64,000 nt of DNA from Fimenecus sp052298855 (GTDB taxonomy: Bacteria > Bacillota > Clostridia > Oscillospirales > Acutalibacteraceae). How positions within the stretch are numbered: the first letter of the stretch is position 1; each line of letters begins with the position of its first letter. The position numbers and the translations under genes are program-made. The notes beneath the pieces are model-generated. The model saw nothing but the letters and a program-made list of their open reading frames with translations, did not search any database and was not told the DNA's origin. Positions 8,731-18,072 of the stretch are shown in pieces. Location: positions 62,001-126,000 of the forward strand of contig DAVZXP010000009.1 of the NCBI GenBank assembly GCA_052298855.1. Reading direction: 5' to 3'.

Positions 8731-11007
8731 TCATAATTTTATTGAATACTTTTTATTTTTTTCGGTGTCAATACATATTTTTTTGCTGCCGTTTATCATA
8801 ATATTACATTTGTTTCCGAGCTTTGAAAAAATTGAAAGTTCCGTCAATTTTCCGTCCTTCCAGCTGAAATCCAGTTCAAATCCACCTCGTGCACAAAGTC
8901 CGTGAACACTTCCGCTTTTCCATTCCTGCGGCAAGGCAGGTAATATTTCTATATAACCTCTATGTGACTGCATAAGCATTTCGGCTATACCTGCCGCAAC
9001 ACCGAAGTTTCCGTCACATTCCCATCCTGTCATAAAATTACAAGCGAGATTTTCCTCGATTTCTTCTGAAAGATGCTTTTTAATAACAAACCAAGCTGTT
9101 TCGCCGTCTTTGAAACGAGCGGCAAGATTTGTCGGCCATGCCCCCATCCAGCTGCCGCAATTGTCATTAACCCAAGGCTTTCTTGTGTAAAAAAGTTTTT
9201 TACATGCATTATACAATTCCGGATTTTTTGCTTCATCCATAGAAGTGCCGGGCATAATTCCCCAAAGAGGTGCTAACTGTGCCGGGTTCACAGGCTCAAA
9301 ATATTTATGCCATTCAATAATCTGCCCTGTCTTTTTATCAATTTTTGCAGGGGAAAGCTTATTGAGTTTTTCTTTAAGCACTTCGCAATAATCATCATCT
9401 AAATTCAATATATGTGCAGCTTTTCTTGTATTATTAAAGAGTTCGGTAATAATCAACTTATCCTCAAGAGCATCATTTGTAATATAAAACTTACCTCTCC
9501 AAGTTTTATAACTATTCTCAAATGATACAGACGGAGTAACAACAAGATTGCCTTCTTTATTTTCAGTTAGGAAATCCACAAAGAAAAGTGCACATTCTTT
9601 CATCACGGGATAAATTTCAGAAAGAAATTGCTTATCCTCCGTGAAAAGATAATGCTCGAACATATCGCAGCAAAGCCACGCTCCGCCCATTTTCCAAATA
9701 GCCCATAGTGAATTGCCATCCATTGCTGTAGTAATCCGCCACAAATCTGAATTGTGATGTGCCAGCCAACCTCTGCAATTATAGTTGTATTTGGCAGTTT
9801 TTCTGCCGTCATCAACAAGTTCTTTTGTCATTTCAATAAGAGGCAAATGACATTCGCTCAAATTTGCAATTTCAGCTAACCAGTAATTTATCTGCACATT
9901 GCAGTTCAGTGTATAATTCGCAGCCCACATAGGTATTAATTCAGTGGACCAAATTCCTTGTAAATTTGCCGGTTCTGTGCCTTTTCTTGAAGAGGAAATC
10001 ATAAGATAACGACCATAAGCAAAGTATAAAGCGGCACTTTGCGGTTTTATATTTTTACCGAAAATATCAGGTGTGAAATTACCAATCGGAATATCACCCA
10101 AATAAATACCACACCTATTAAAAAAAGAAGAAAAGTCTTTAATATGCACAGATTTGATTTTTTCATATCCGTCTATAACAGCTCTGTCGATTGCTTTTTT
10201 ACAAATCGAAAAATAATCAATGTCACTTTTTTCAATCGGTGTCTTATAATCCTTAAAATTATTTGCACTTGAAACAAAAACAACAATTTCTTTTGCATTT
10301 AAAACCGAACATTCACCGCTTTCGTTATTCATTATTTCGCCGTCAGTCTGAATATTAAGTTTTACGCAAAATTGAATACCTTTGTTTTCTTCATATACAA
10401 CATTTTCTTTATATCTGTTATTTTTCCCGTCACCGTTATAACAATTTACAAAATAAGGTGCTTTTCCGAATAAAATCAAGCCATTATTCGTATTTTCAGT
10501 TTTGAATTTCAATAAGCTTTCAAGCGAAAAGTCTGCTGATATAGCCTTTTCTGATTTAATTTTTATTAAGAGAGCATTATATTCGTGCGAAACAAAATAT
10601 TCTCTTTTAATTTCAGCGTTATTGGTAAAAAAATTAGTATTACAAATTGCCTTTTCCATATCAAGCGTACGAATAAAGTCGGTGCAAATATCTGTATTTT
10701 TATAATCAATATGCAATCTTGCCATAGGCATATAAGCCTGACCGAAAACACCAAGCATTTTATCAGATTCTTTTTGTGCTTTTTTGTATTTGCCTGCATC
10801 AATCAAATCTCTTGTTTTTTGAAGGTGATTAATTGCAGTTTTGTTCTGCCAATCAAAAACATCCCCCGACCATAATGTATCCTCGTTAAGATATATTAAA
10901 TCGCTATTTGATGTCGCCTGCACAAGAGCACCGATTTTGCCGTTACCCAAAGGGATTGAGCTCCAACGGTCTTTTGACTCGGTGTTGTATCTCAGCGAAT
11001 TATTCAT
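8731..11007 (-). CDS. GH95 alpha-L-fucosidase
   Basis: This 758-residue protein has canonical GH95 features: WSSIPLGNGKIGALV and LNEDTLWSG near the N-terminus, LQGIWSTELIPMW, the catalytic N-x-N in TLNCNVQINYWLAE, VTPSVSFEN around the general-acid Glu, and a C-terminal IEILPALPQEWKSGSV segment. GH95 enzymes hydrolyse alpha-1,2-fucosyl (some alpha-L-galactosyl) caps with inversion. There is no signal peptide, so it is probably cytoplasmic. It follows the GH2 gene after 39 bp and has an AGAGGG Shine-Dalgarno 7 bp before the ATG. Together with GH2, GH20 and NahK it would uncap fucosylated Gal-GlcNAc or Gal-GalNAc chains. Its length is typical for the family without accessory domains. Confidence 0.87.
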   Translation of the reverse strand: MNNSLRYNTESKDRWSSIPLGNGKIGALVQATSNSDLIYLNEDTLWSGDVFDWQNKTAINHLQKTRDLIDAGKYKKAQKESDKMLGVFGQAYMPMARLHIDYKNTDICTDFIRTLDMEKAICNTNFFTNNAEIKREYFVSHEYNALLIKIKSEKAISADFSLESLLKFKTENTNNGLILFGKAPYFVNCYNGDGKNNRYKENVVYEENKGIQFCVKLNIQTDGEIMNNESGECSVLNAKEIVVFVSSANNFKDYKTPIEKSDIDYFSICKKAIDRAVIDGYEKIKSVHIKDFSSFFNRCGIYLGDIPIGNFTPDIFGKNIKPQSAALYFAYGRYLMISSSRKGTEPANLQGIWSTELIPMWAANYTLNCNVQINYWLAEIANLSECHLPLIEMTKELVDDGRKTAKYNYNCRGWLAHHNSDLWRITTAMDGNSLWAIWKMGGAWLCCDMFEHYLFTEDKQFLSEIYPVMKECALFFVDFLTENKEGNLVVTPSVSFENSYKTWRGKFYITNDALEDKLIITELFNNTRKAAHILNLDDDYCEVLKEKLNKLSPAKIDKKTGQIIEWHKYFEPVNPAQLAPLWGIMPGTSMDEAKNPELYNACKKLFYTRKPWVNDNCGSWMGAWPTNLAARFKDGETAWFVIKKHLSEEIEENLACNFMTGWECDGNFGVAAGIAEMLMQSHRGYIEILPALPQEWKSGSVHGLCARGGFELDFSWKDGKLTELSIFSKLGNKCNIMINGSKKICIDTEKNKKYSIKL

Positions 11008-11046
11008 AATTTTACCCTCTTGTAATTGTACTGTATGTTTGCATTA

Positions 11047-13407
11047 TCATATTTCAAAAATCTTAATTTTCTTAAATTTTGAATTTGCAGAAGTCAAAAT
11101 TTTAACGTATCTCGCTTCGTTCTTTACTGCTATCTTTCTTGCTTTTGTATTAAATGATATTGCTGTCCAATTTTCTCTGTCAGTTGAAAAAAATATATCA
11201 AAATTCGTCTTGCGGAAAATAGGTTGGCTGATATTCACTTCAAAAGATTCATAGCAATTTTCAAGATCAAGTATCATGCAGGGTTCTCTATCGTTTCTGT
11301 CGGGACTCCAATATTTGTGCTTTGACTTTGTTGTAAGACAAATACTTGAACCGACTACGCTTTCACTTGACACCATAACAGGTCTGTCATTTATAATATT
11401 TATTTTTCTATTGATTCTCTTTTGAACATTCGTTTTCGGTGCGGGAATATATTGAATATTCTGATTAGTGTATTTTTCCACACCTAAAGCAATAATTGTT
11501 AGTTCATTGCTAATAAGATTTCCACATTTTGCAATCACAGTTGATTTACCGCTGTAATACGCTCTTGCCTCAACCGCACACATACCGTCAAAGCAATTAT
11601 TTAGTTGTTTGTTAAAAAGCATTTTTTTGCCTGTCGGAAGCATTAAAGCACCGCTTGTGACTTCAAACGTGATTTCAAAATCACCTTGTACACGTTCACC
11701 GTTTTTATTAATAACTTCACATGTAAGCATTGCGTCATCCGTGCCGTCAGTCAATATTTCCTTTTTATCGGCAGTAAGCTTTAATGAATAAGGCTTATCC
11801 TTCACGGATTGCTTCGGTATTTCAATGCCTAAATTCTTTTTGCGGTAAGCATAATATGCATTAAGAGGTAATCTGTACAAATCACAAATTCCTAAATTGC
11901 TTATACCTGCTATACTTCCATGATGAAAACCGCACCAAATGCATCTGCCGGCTCGCCACGGATAGTATTCGTTGCTGCCTTTTGTTTCATATAAATCAAC
12001 TTTACCGGGGCGATATGAGGCGATACTTCCGTATTCCGCAACCATATTCGGAACAGGCGGATTTTTAAAAAGGACTGCACCGTCTCCGTTATAACCCGAA
12101 ACATCCGTAAGAGTGTCAAGTCCGCCTCTCTGCGTTCCGCCAAGTCCGGCAGGACGAGTGCTGTCAAGTTCATGACAATACTCAACCAATCTTACAATAA
12201 GCTTTTGAGCCTCTCTCATTACTTTTTTCTTTGAAAAGAATACTTCATTTCCCATACTCCAGCAGATTATTGAAGGGCTGTTATAATTAACCTTTATCAT
12301 CTCTGAAAGCTGTTGCCTCAGACTTTCTTCAAAGGCTTTGTAATGCTCTTTTTTTACAGGCATCGCACTTGATTTCCAATAGCCGTCAGCACCAAAACCG
12401 CCGATACCCCAAAACACATTTTCACTCCAAAAAAGCATACCTTGTCTGTCACATTCTTTGGCAAACTCGGTATGATGAGGATAATGTGAGCCTCTTATAA
12501 AATTAAAACCGCAATTTTTCATAAGAGCAATGTCTCTTTTTATCCCGGAGTGAGCAACAGCGTCACCCCAGCCACCGTGATCCTGATGAACATTTGCTCC
12601 CTCTAAAAGTAAATGCTTTCCGTTAAGAAAGAATCCGTTATCTTTTGTCCATTCAATGGTTCGAATACCAAATGAAGTTAACAAACGGTCATCTTCAAGC
12701 GTTGTTTTTAATGAATAAAGATACGGATTATCAATATCCCATAAGGTAGGATTTTCAATTTTAACTTTTTGTACAGCCTTATTATTTATAATTTTACAAT
12801 CGCTGCTGCAAACGATATTCCCATCAGCGTCAATAACTTCACTTAAAAGTGTTTTTCCTTCGGCATTTACACATTTTGTTTCAATATTTAATTCATATTC
12901 ATTATCAGAGATTTTTGAGGATGAAACACGAACACCATACCAATCAATATGTGTTTTCGGATAAACAATTAAATAAACGTCACGGTAAATTCCGCCGTTA
13001 AATACATGTTCACCGGCTCTCGGTGCAAGAGTGGCTTTCCAAATATTATTCACACGAACGAAAAGTGTATTTTTCCCCTGCTTTATATAATTTGTAATAT
13101 CAACGGTAAATGCGGTATACCCTCCTTCATGAGATTGAATATACTTATCGTTGAGATAAATTTCGGCAATTTGAAAAATTGCCCCAAACTCCAGTAAAAT
13201 ACAGCTGTTTTGAATATCACAATTACAATTAAATTCCTTGTAATATGTGCCATAGCCAACATAGAAATCATTCTCACCGTAATAAGGAATACCAAATGAA
13301 TGAGGAAGTCCGATAAGACTATATTCATTTAGTTTTATATTAATCTCATCGCCCTTGTTTTCGCCGAACTTAAAATACCAGTTACGATTTATGATTGTTT
13401 TTTCCAT
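11047..13407 (-). CDS. GH2 beta-galactosidase-like enzyme with C-terminal F5/8-type domain
   Basis: The 786-residue protein has the GH2 order: a sugar-binding jelly roll (to about residue 150), an immunoglobulin-like sandwich, then a TIM barrel. The acid/base Glu is in WSMGNEVF (about residue 388) and the nucleophile Glu in MVAEYGS (about residue 458). NFIRGSHYPHH is the usual barrel entry motif. After about residue 520 comes another Ig-like domain, then a C-terminal discoidin-like segment (FDIFFSTDRENWTAI, EARYVKILT) recalling CBM32. GH2 includes beta-galactosidases, beta-glucuronidases and beta-mannosidases; neighbours favour beta-galactosidase, but this is inferred. No signal peptide is seen, so it acts on imported oligosaccharides. 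It lies 21 bp after the GH20 gene. Confidence 0.82.
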   Translation of the reverse strand: MEKTIINRNWYFKFGENKGDEINIKLNEYSLIGLPHSFGIPYYGENDFYVGYGTYYKEFNCNCDIQNSCILLEFGAIFQIAEIYLNDKYIQSHEGGYTAFTVDITNYIKQGKNTLFVRVNNIWKATLAPRAGEHVFNGGIYRDVYLIVYPKTHIDWYGVRVSSSKISDNEYELNIETKCVNAEGKTLLSEVIDADGNIVCSSDCKIINNKAVQKVKIENPTLWDIDNPYLYSLKTTLEDDRLLTSFGIRTIEWTKDNGFFLNGKHLLLEGANVHQDHGGWGDAVAHSGIKRDIALMKNCGFNFIRGSHYPHHTEFAKECDRQGMLFWSENVFWGIGGFGADGYWKSSAMPVKKEHYKAFEESLRQQLSEMIKVNYNSPSIICWSMGNEVFFSKKKVMREAQKLIVRLVEYCHELDSTRPAGLGGTQRGGLDTLTDVSGYNGDGAVLFKNPPVPNMVAEYGSIASYRPGKVDLYETKGSNEYYPWRAGRCIWCGFHHGSIAGISNLGICDLYRLPLNAYYAYRKKNLGIEIPKQSVKDKPYSLKLTADKKEILTDGTDDAMLTCEVINKNGERVQGDFEITFEVTSGALMLPTGKKMLFNKQLNNCFDGMCAVEARAYYSGKSTVIAKCGNLISNELTIIALGVEKYTNQNIQYIPAPKTNVQKRINRKINIINDRPVMVSSESVVGSSICLTTKSKHKYWSPDRNDREPCMILDLENCYESFEVNISQPIFRKTNFDIFFSTDRENWTAISFNTKARKIAVKNEARYVKILTSANSKFKKIKIFEI

Positions 13408-13428
13408 ATGCCATTCCGCCTTTTTGCG

Positions 13429-14961
13429 CTATTTTTTCGCAGCTCTCACTTCCGCATATCCGTCATTGTTTTTTCTCTTTTCCAATAATATTTTCAGCCT
13501 TGTAATAAATTTTTGATTACAAATATTCAATGGACAATATTCTATATCGTGTTCGTTAAGATATAAAAAATGCTCTTTAAGCCTACTCTCAAAGTCATGA
13601 TAATTACCGGCATTTTTATTCCAACATTTTTCCGATAGTGCTTGCATACGAGGATATAAGTTAAAGTCAAGCTTTTCTTTATCTCTTATCCATTCTGTCC
13701 ATACTGTGCCCTCGATACCGAATATTCCTTTTTCAAGCTCAGCTCCGAATTTTATATCGGCATTTGTGTATGAATACGTCTTTTTAAGAGGTGTCTGTGA
13801 GTAATCATAATCAAAATAAAAATACGGACCGTAGCTGACAACTATTTGCCCGCCTTTCTCAATATAGTCTGCGCATTGATTGTCCTTGAGTTCACTTCGC
13901 CAAAGTTGTAAAAGTGTGTTCTCAGGTAAATCCGTGCCTAACTTTTCATCCCATATCATAGGCTTTTTACCATACTTTTGCAGAATTTTATTAACCTCAA
14001 TATAGAAATATCCCTGTAATGCATCCTCGTCTTTTAAGCCGAGACGCTTCTTTTTTGCCTGACAGTCGGCGCATGTTTTCCATTTTATTTTCGGCACCTC
14101 ATCGCCGCCTATATGGAAGTATTCACACGGAAACACTAAGCTCAGTTCACTGATAATGTTTTCGACAAACTCATAAATTTTGTTTTTCCCCACGCAGGCA
14201 ATAGTGTCCTCAACGCCCCATTCCTTGCGTACTTTAACGGTCTTGCCCTCACATGACAATTCGGGTATAACGCTTATTGCCCCCAAGAGATGACCGGGAA
14301 TATCAATTTCCGGAATAACATTTATATGATATTCGGCAGCATAAGCGACAAGCTCCGAAAGCTCTTTCTGAGTATAATAAAGTCCTGCACCGTATTCTTC
14401 TGTGTCGCATTGTCCACTTCTTTTTATCTGTGTTCCGCCTCGTATACTTCCCCTTTCGGCAAGTGAAGGATATGCCTTTATCTCAACTCTCCACCCTTGA
14501 TCATCTGTCAAATGAAGATGCAGAAAATTAAGTTTATAAAAGGCCATACTCCTGATTATTGCCTTAATTTTTTCAATTGGGATGTAGTGTCTTGCTGTGT
14601 CAAGAATAATACCACGATATTTATAGTCAGGCCTGTCGGAAATTCTCGCTGTTTGAAGAAAACTCCCATACATAAGCTGGCTCAATGACACAAGAGCATA
14701 GAACAACCCTGCACGGTCATTATAAGAAATATCAATGCAATCTCTCGAGCAGTTTAACAAATATTCGTTTTCCGCAAGACTTTTATCACGCATAATTGAA
14801 ATATCTGTGGCATTTTTCGAAAAGATAAACTCAGGGGAAAAGTCGAGAAGTTCTATAATATTCTTTACTTCACTCGGACTATCCGTATTTACGGTATATT
14901 GGTTTTTCAGTCCTGCTTTTTTGCCGTATAAAAAATTTTTAGGCTGTGGTATTATTTTCAT
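13429..14961 (-). CDS. GH20 beta-N-acetylhexosaminidase
   Basis: The protein (510 residues from the ATG at 14961) has the GH20 catalytic Asp-Glu pair in YFHIGGDEVPK, the substrate-binding HLHLTDDQGWR and EIDIPGH, plus an N-terminal GH20b-like domain. It releases terminal beta-linked GlcNAc or GalNAc by substrate-assisted catalysis through the 2-acetamido group. There is no signal peptide, so the released HexNAc would appear in the cytoplasm, where the N-acetylhexosamine kinase encoded just upstream can phosphorylate it. An in-frame GTG at 14994 with a good AAGGAAG is an alternative start adding 11 residues; the ATG is preferred because family members usually begin with M-x-I-I-P-x-P. Confidence 0.9.
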   Translation of the reverse strand: MKIIPQPKNFLYGKKAGLKNQYTVNTDSPSEVKNIIELLDFSPEFIFSKNATDISIMRDKSLAENEYLLNCSRDCIDISYNDRAGLFYALVSLSQLMYGSFLQTARISDRPDYKYRGIILDTARHYIPIEKIKAIIRSMAFYKLNFLHLHLTDDQGWRVEIKAYPSLAERGSIRGGTQIKRSGQCDTEEYGAGLYYTQKELSELVAYAAEYHINVIPEIDIPGHLLGAISVIPELSCEGKTVKVRKEWGVEDTIACVGKNKIYEFVENIISELSLVFPCEYFHIGGDEVPKIKWKTCADCQAKKKRLGLKDEDALQGYFYIEVNKILQKYGKKPMIWDEKLGTDLPENTLLQLWRSELKDNQCADYIEKGGQIVVSYGPYFYFDYDYSQTPLKKTYSYTNADIKFGAELEKGIFGIEGTVWTEWIRDKEKLDFNLYPRMQALSEKCWNKNAGNYHDFESRLKEHFLYLNEHDIEYCPLNICNQKFITRLKILLEKRKNNDGYAEVRAAKK

Positions 14962-15041
14962 AATTACTATCACTCCAAAAGTTTCGTCTTTCACTTTATC
15001 TTCCTTTGCTGTGGTTCATTAATATGACTGATACAAATTAA

Positions 15042-16136
15042 TTATTTTTCAGATAGCTTTCCGATTATATCTGACACTATTTTATCCATTTCAGACTGTT
15101 TCTGTTCCATATCATATACAAGCCTAAACTGTGTTCTTGCACGGTCAAGATTATGTTCGGAATAAGCGGTTCTGAAATATACATCTCCGTTAATGTAATC
15201 TCCTAAAAATCTTATTCCGCATTCAAGGGTCATAAGCCTTGCCGAGAGGGGCATAAGTTTTATTTCGTCGGGAGTGAGCGTGTCTGCCATCTCCTCAATA
15301 AAACCCCTTGTAAAGCATTCGAACAAATTAAGGTCACAGTAAACGAGGTCAAGATTCTTCTCGTCCTCACTGACGGGATTTGTACCAAACCGCAAAGAAT
15401 CGCCATAGTCGTAAAGAAGTGAACCCGGCATAACAGTGTCGAGATCAATGACAGCAACCGCATTGCCCGTAAGATCATCTATCATAATATTATTATATTT
15501 TGTGTCATTATGGGTGACTCTTAGAGGTATACTGCCGTCCTTTATTGCATCTGTTATTGCAGACGCAATGTTTTTTCTTTTGAGAGCAAATTCAATTTCT
15601 TTTTGTACCTTGTCAGCTCTGCCGGATATGTTATTGGTTATGGCTTTTTCAAAATCTGCAAAACGCTTTGGAGTATTATGAAAGTCCTTTATAGTCTCAT
15701 GCAGTTTATCGGCCGGAAAGTCAGCCAAAAGTTTCTGAAATCTGCCGAACGCCTTTGCTGCATTATAAAAATGCTCCGGTTTTTCAACAACATTGTAGGT
15801 GCGTGCGCCCTCTATAAAGATATACATACGATAATATCTGCCGTCATCGGTTTTATAGAAGCTCTTACCATCAAGGGTCTTTACAACAGTAAGCGTTTCT
15901 CTAAGCGGATCTCCACCCTCTTTGATAATTTTCTTCCTCAAATGTTCAGTAACAGCCTCTATATTTTCCATTACTTCCTCAGGTTTTTCGAAAACGTCGC
16001 TGTTTATTTTCTGAAGTATAAATCTTACGGCACACGGCAGAGCTTCAAAGGTTTCATTTATATGACCGTCACCGTATGGCTCAATGTGTTTCCATATATT
16101 GAAATTTGATACAATTGCATTTAATTCGTTATTCAA
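15042..16136 (-). CDS. nahK: N-acetylhexosamine 1-kinase (NahK-type)
   Basis: This 364-residue kinase of the aminoglycoside phosphotransferase fold closely follows NahK from the lacto-N-biose/galacto-N-biose pathway: an N-terminal IEPYGDGHINETF, the catalytic loop RVTHNDTKYNNIMID and the metal-binding AVIDLDTVMPGSL followed by YDYGDSLRFG. NahK phosphorylates GlcNAc or GalNAc at C1, giving HexNAc-1-phosphate for UDP-sugar formation or isomerisation. It fits directly after the hexosaminidases and GH89 that release HexNAc. The start codon is a TTG at 16134-16136, because no ATG occurs in the conserved N-terminal stretch; AAAGGA lies about 10 bp upstream. No GH112 phosphorylase, UDP-hexose transferase or nagA/nagB is present in the window. 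Confidence 0.83.
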   Translation of the reverse strand: MNNELNAIVSNFNIWKHIEPYGDGHINETFEALPCAVRFILQKINSDVFEKPEEVMENIEAVTEHLRKKIIKEGGDPLRETLTVVKTLDGKSFYKTDDGRYYRMYIFIEGARTYNVVEKPEHFYNAAKAFGRFQKLLADFPADKLHETIKDFHNTPKRFADFEKAITNNISGRADKVQKEIEFALKRKNIASAITDAIKDGSIPLRVTHNDTKYNNIMIDDLTGNAVAVIDLDTVMPGSLLYDYGDSLRFGTNPVSEDEKNLDLVYCDLNLFECFTRGFIEEMADTLTPDEIKLMPLSARLMTLECGIRFLGDYINGDVYFRTAYSEHNLDRARTQFRLVYDMEQKQSEMDKIVSDIIGKLSEK

Positions 16137-16157
16137 GATGTCTTATTCCTTTCTGCT

Positions 16158-18062
16158 TTATATGCCCGAAACAACAAAATCCAGTTCAAACGGCACAACC
16201 ACACTCTTTGGGTCTTCGCCGTAAAGCTTTTCTCGAATTCCTCTGTAAAGCTTATTCAGCATTTTATCTCCCTCACGGTAATCACTAACCTGAATACCGC
16301 CGTGTGCAAGAAGAATTTTTTCCGCCTTTTCGGCAAAACCGGAATTGAGATATGCCACAGCAAGATACATTTTAATTCTTGCGTTTTCTTTGAGTTCTTC
16401 ACTTATGATTTCATAGCAATCGATAAGCTCACTAAAGTTTTCAACTTCAAGGAAGGTTTTGAAAACGCTCTCAACCACAGAATAATCATCGGCTTTCATT
16501 CTTACAATCTTTTTTGCATAGTAGAGATAGTTTTCATCGCCATCATTTTTCAACAGAGACATATACAGATGATTATTCTGATAATTACTGTCCAGCAACA
16601 TACTTTTAACAGTGTTTTCCATTGCACGGTCAAATCTTCCGCAGTCATAATCAATCAGCCCTAACTGGTAATAAAACTGCCATTCTGTGTTGTTTTGCTT
16701 CTCATATTCTTTAAAGGCAGTATACATATCATCACCAATTAAAAAGCTGTCTGCGGTCGGCTCGCTCTTCAGCTTACCGGTATTGATAAAATCAACCCAC
16801 TTTTGCGTCTGTACGCAGGGTAAAAACTCAAGATGTTCCGGTGCATTTTTATGTATCAAATTGTTAAGATAGCCCCAGCCGTGTCCACGCCAAATCATCT
16901 CACCTTTTTCGAAGGCAACATTTTCCGCCATATATAAATTGATTTTTTCAAGTTTTTCGGTATCGACCTTTGCGTCTATATCACTCACAAGGACAGCATA
17001 ATCACTATCAACAGAATTATCTAACTGAATGCCTGTATAGCACTCCGTCCAGCTCCACGTTGTTTTCGGCGGCATGGGTATACACTCATACTGCGTCTTG
17101 CCTAAACCCGCCTGTATCTCAACATAGTCGCCGGCTTTATCAGTAAGAAACTCCTGCCAGTGCTTTGAGCCTTGAATATGACCCCAACTGAAAAGTTTTC
17201 TACCCTTTAATCGTTTTGTGGAATACTGCAAAAGTCCTTTTCCGTTTTTATCAACATTGGCAATAAACTTTTTGTTTTCATCAGGTATATCATAAAAATA
17301 ATCGATTGTGTTCGGGATTCTTTCCGGATAGGACACATCCACACCTCTGTCAAAAGGAATGGATGATTTGGCTATGCCTGTACCGTCGCTGTTATTGTAG
17401 GCACTATCGGCAGGCACAATAACTCTGCCGCCCTCAAACTCAGGCGTTGCAATATTGCTCCACCAATACATAGGAACTGTTTTTTCGCTTGGGTTGTATA
17501 TGCACATTCTTGCTATCAGCTTATCTTCGTCAAGCGTGAAATCCATTTGATAATATACGCCCCTCACACGCTCATACTCATAGAATCTCAGAACTTCCTC
17601 GCCGTTTTTACCCGTTACCTTTGCCGCATAAAGACTCTCGCAGGTATAAGGCGTATGTCCGATTATGCCTATATTCCACTCAACGCCGCCGCTGAACCAC
17701 GCATTTCTGATAGAAAGATTGCGAAAGCGGATAACATCGTTGTGATAGAGCAGATCTTCACCCGTCTTTTTATTGATGAGTTTCCAGAGCCTGCCGCCGA
17801 GTGAAGGCAGAAACTCCGCATAAAGGCAATCATTCTCCAGGATAATAACAGGAACTTCTGTTTCTGTTTCATCTGCATAAAGATTTTGTTCTCTGTATGG
17901 ATAGCAATTTTGCCTTTTTCCAAAACCAATAAAAAGTCCTTCATAATCACGGATAAAGGCTTTTGTTGTATTCTGTACATTGATTTCCTGTGAAAGCGCA
18001 GGCAAAGAGGATTCGTTACCCATTTTACTACATCTGTATTTTTTTGTTTTTTGTGTTATCAT
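16158..18062 (-). CDS. DUF5107 protein with C-terminal TPR-like region
   Basis: This 634-residue protein has an N-terminal part (about 60-370) matching DUF5107: FLPSLGGRLWKLINK, GGVEWNIGIIGHTPY, PMYWWSNIATPE, FSWGHIQGSKHWQEFL and GLGKTQYECIPMPP. The fold of such regions resembles the aldose-epimerase/galactose-mutarotase beta sandwich. The C-terminal third contains helical repeats that look like tetratricopeptide units (YQLGLIDYDCGRFDRAME, YLAVAYLNSGFAEKAEKIL). DUF5107 proteins recur in glycan-degradation clusters, but I know of no certain activity. There is no signal peptide. The gene lies between GH89 copy B (10 bp gap) and nahK (21 bp gap), so it takes part in cytoplasmic glycan processing, perhaps as a hydrolase or epimerase. 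GAGGT precedes the ATG. Confidence 0.7.
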   Translation of the reverse strand: MITQKTKKYRCSKMGNESSLPALSQEINVQNTTKAFIRDYEGLFIGFGKRQNCYPYREQNLYADETETEVPVIILENDCLYAEFLPSLGGRLWKLINKKTGEDLLYHNDVIRFRNLSIRNAWFSGGVEWNIGIIGHTPYTCESLYAAKVTGKNGEEVLRFYEYERVRGVYYQMDFTLDEDKLIARMCIYNPSEKTVPMYWWSNIATPEFEGGRVIVPADSAYNNSDGTGIAKSSIPFDRGVDVSYPERIPNTIDYFYDIPDENKKFIANVDKNGKGLLQYSTKRLKGRKLFSWGHIQGSKHWQEFLTDKAGDYVEIQAGLGKTQYECIPMPPKTTWSWTECYTGIQLDNSVDSDYAVLVSDIDAKVDTEKLEKINLYMAENVAFEKGEMIWRGHGWGYLNNLIHKNAPEHLEFLPCVQTQKWVDFINTGKLKSEPTADSFLIGDDMYTAFKEYEKQNNTEWQFYYQLGLIDYDCGRFDRAMENTVKSMLLDSNYQNNHLYMSLLKNDGDENYLYYAKKIVRMKADDYSVVESVFKTFLEVENFSELIDCYEIISEELKENARIKMYLAVAYLNSGFAEKAEKILLAHGGIQVSDYREGDKMLNKLYRGIREKLYGEDPKSVVVPFELDFVVSGI

Positions 18063-18072
18063 TTTACATACC

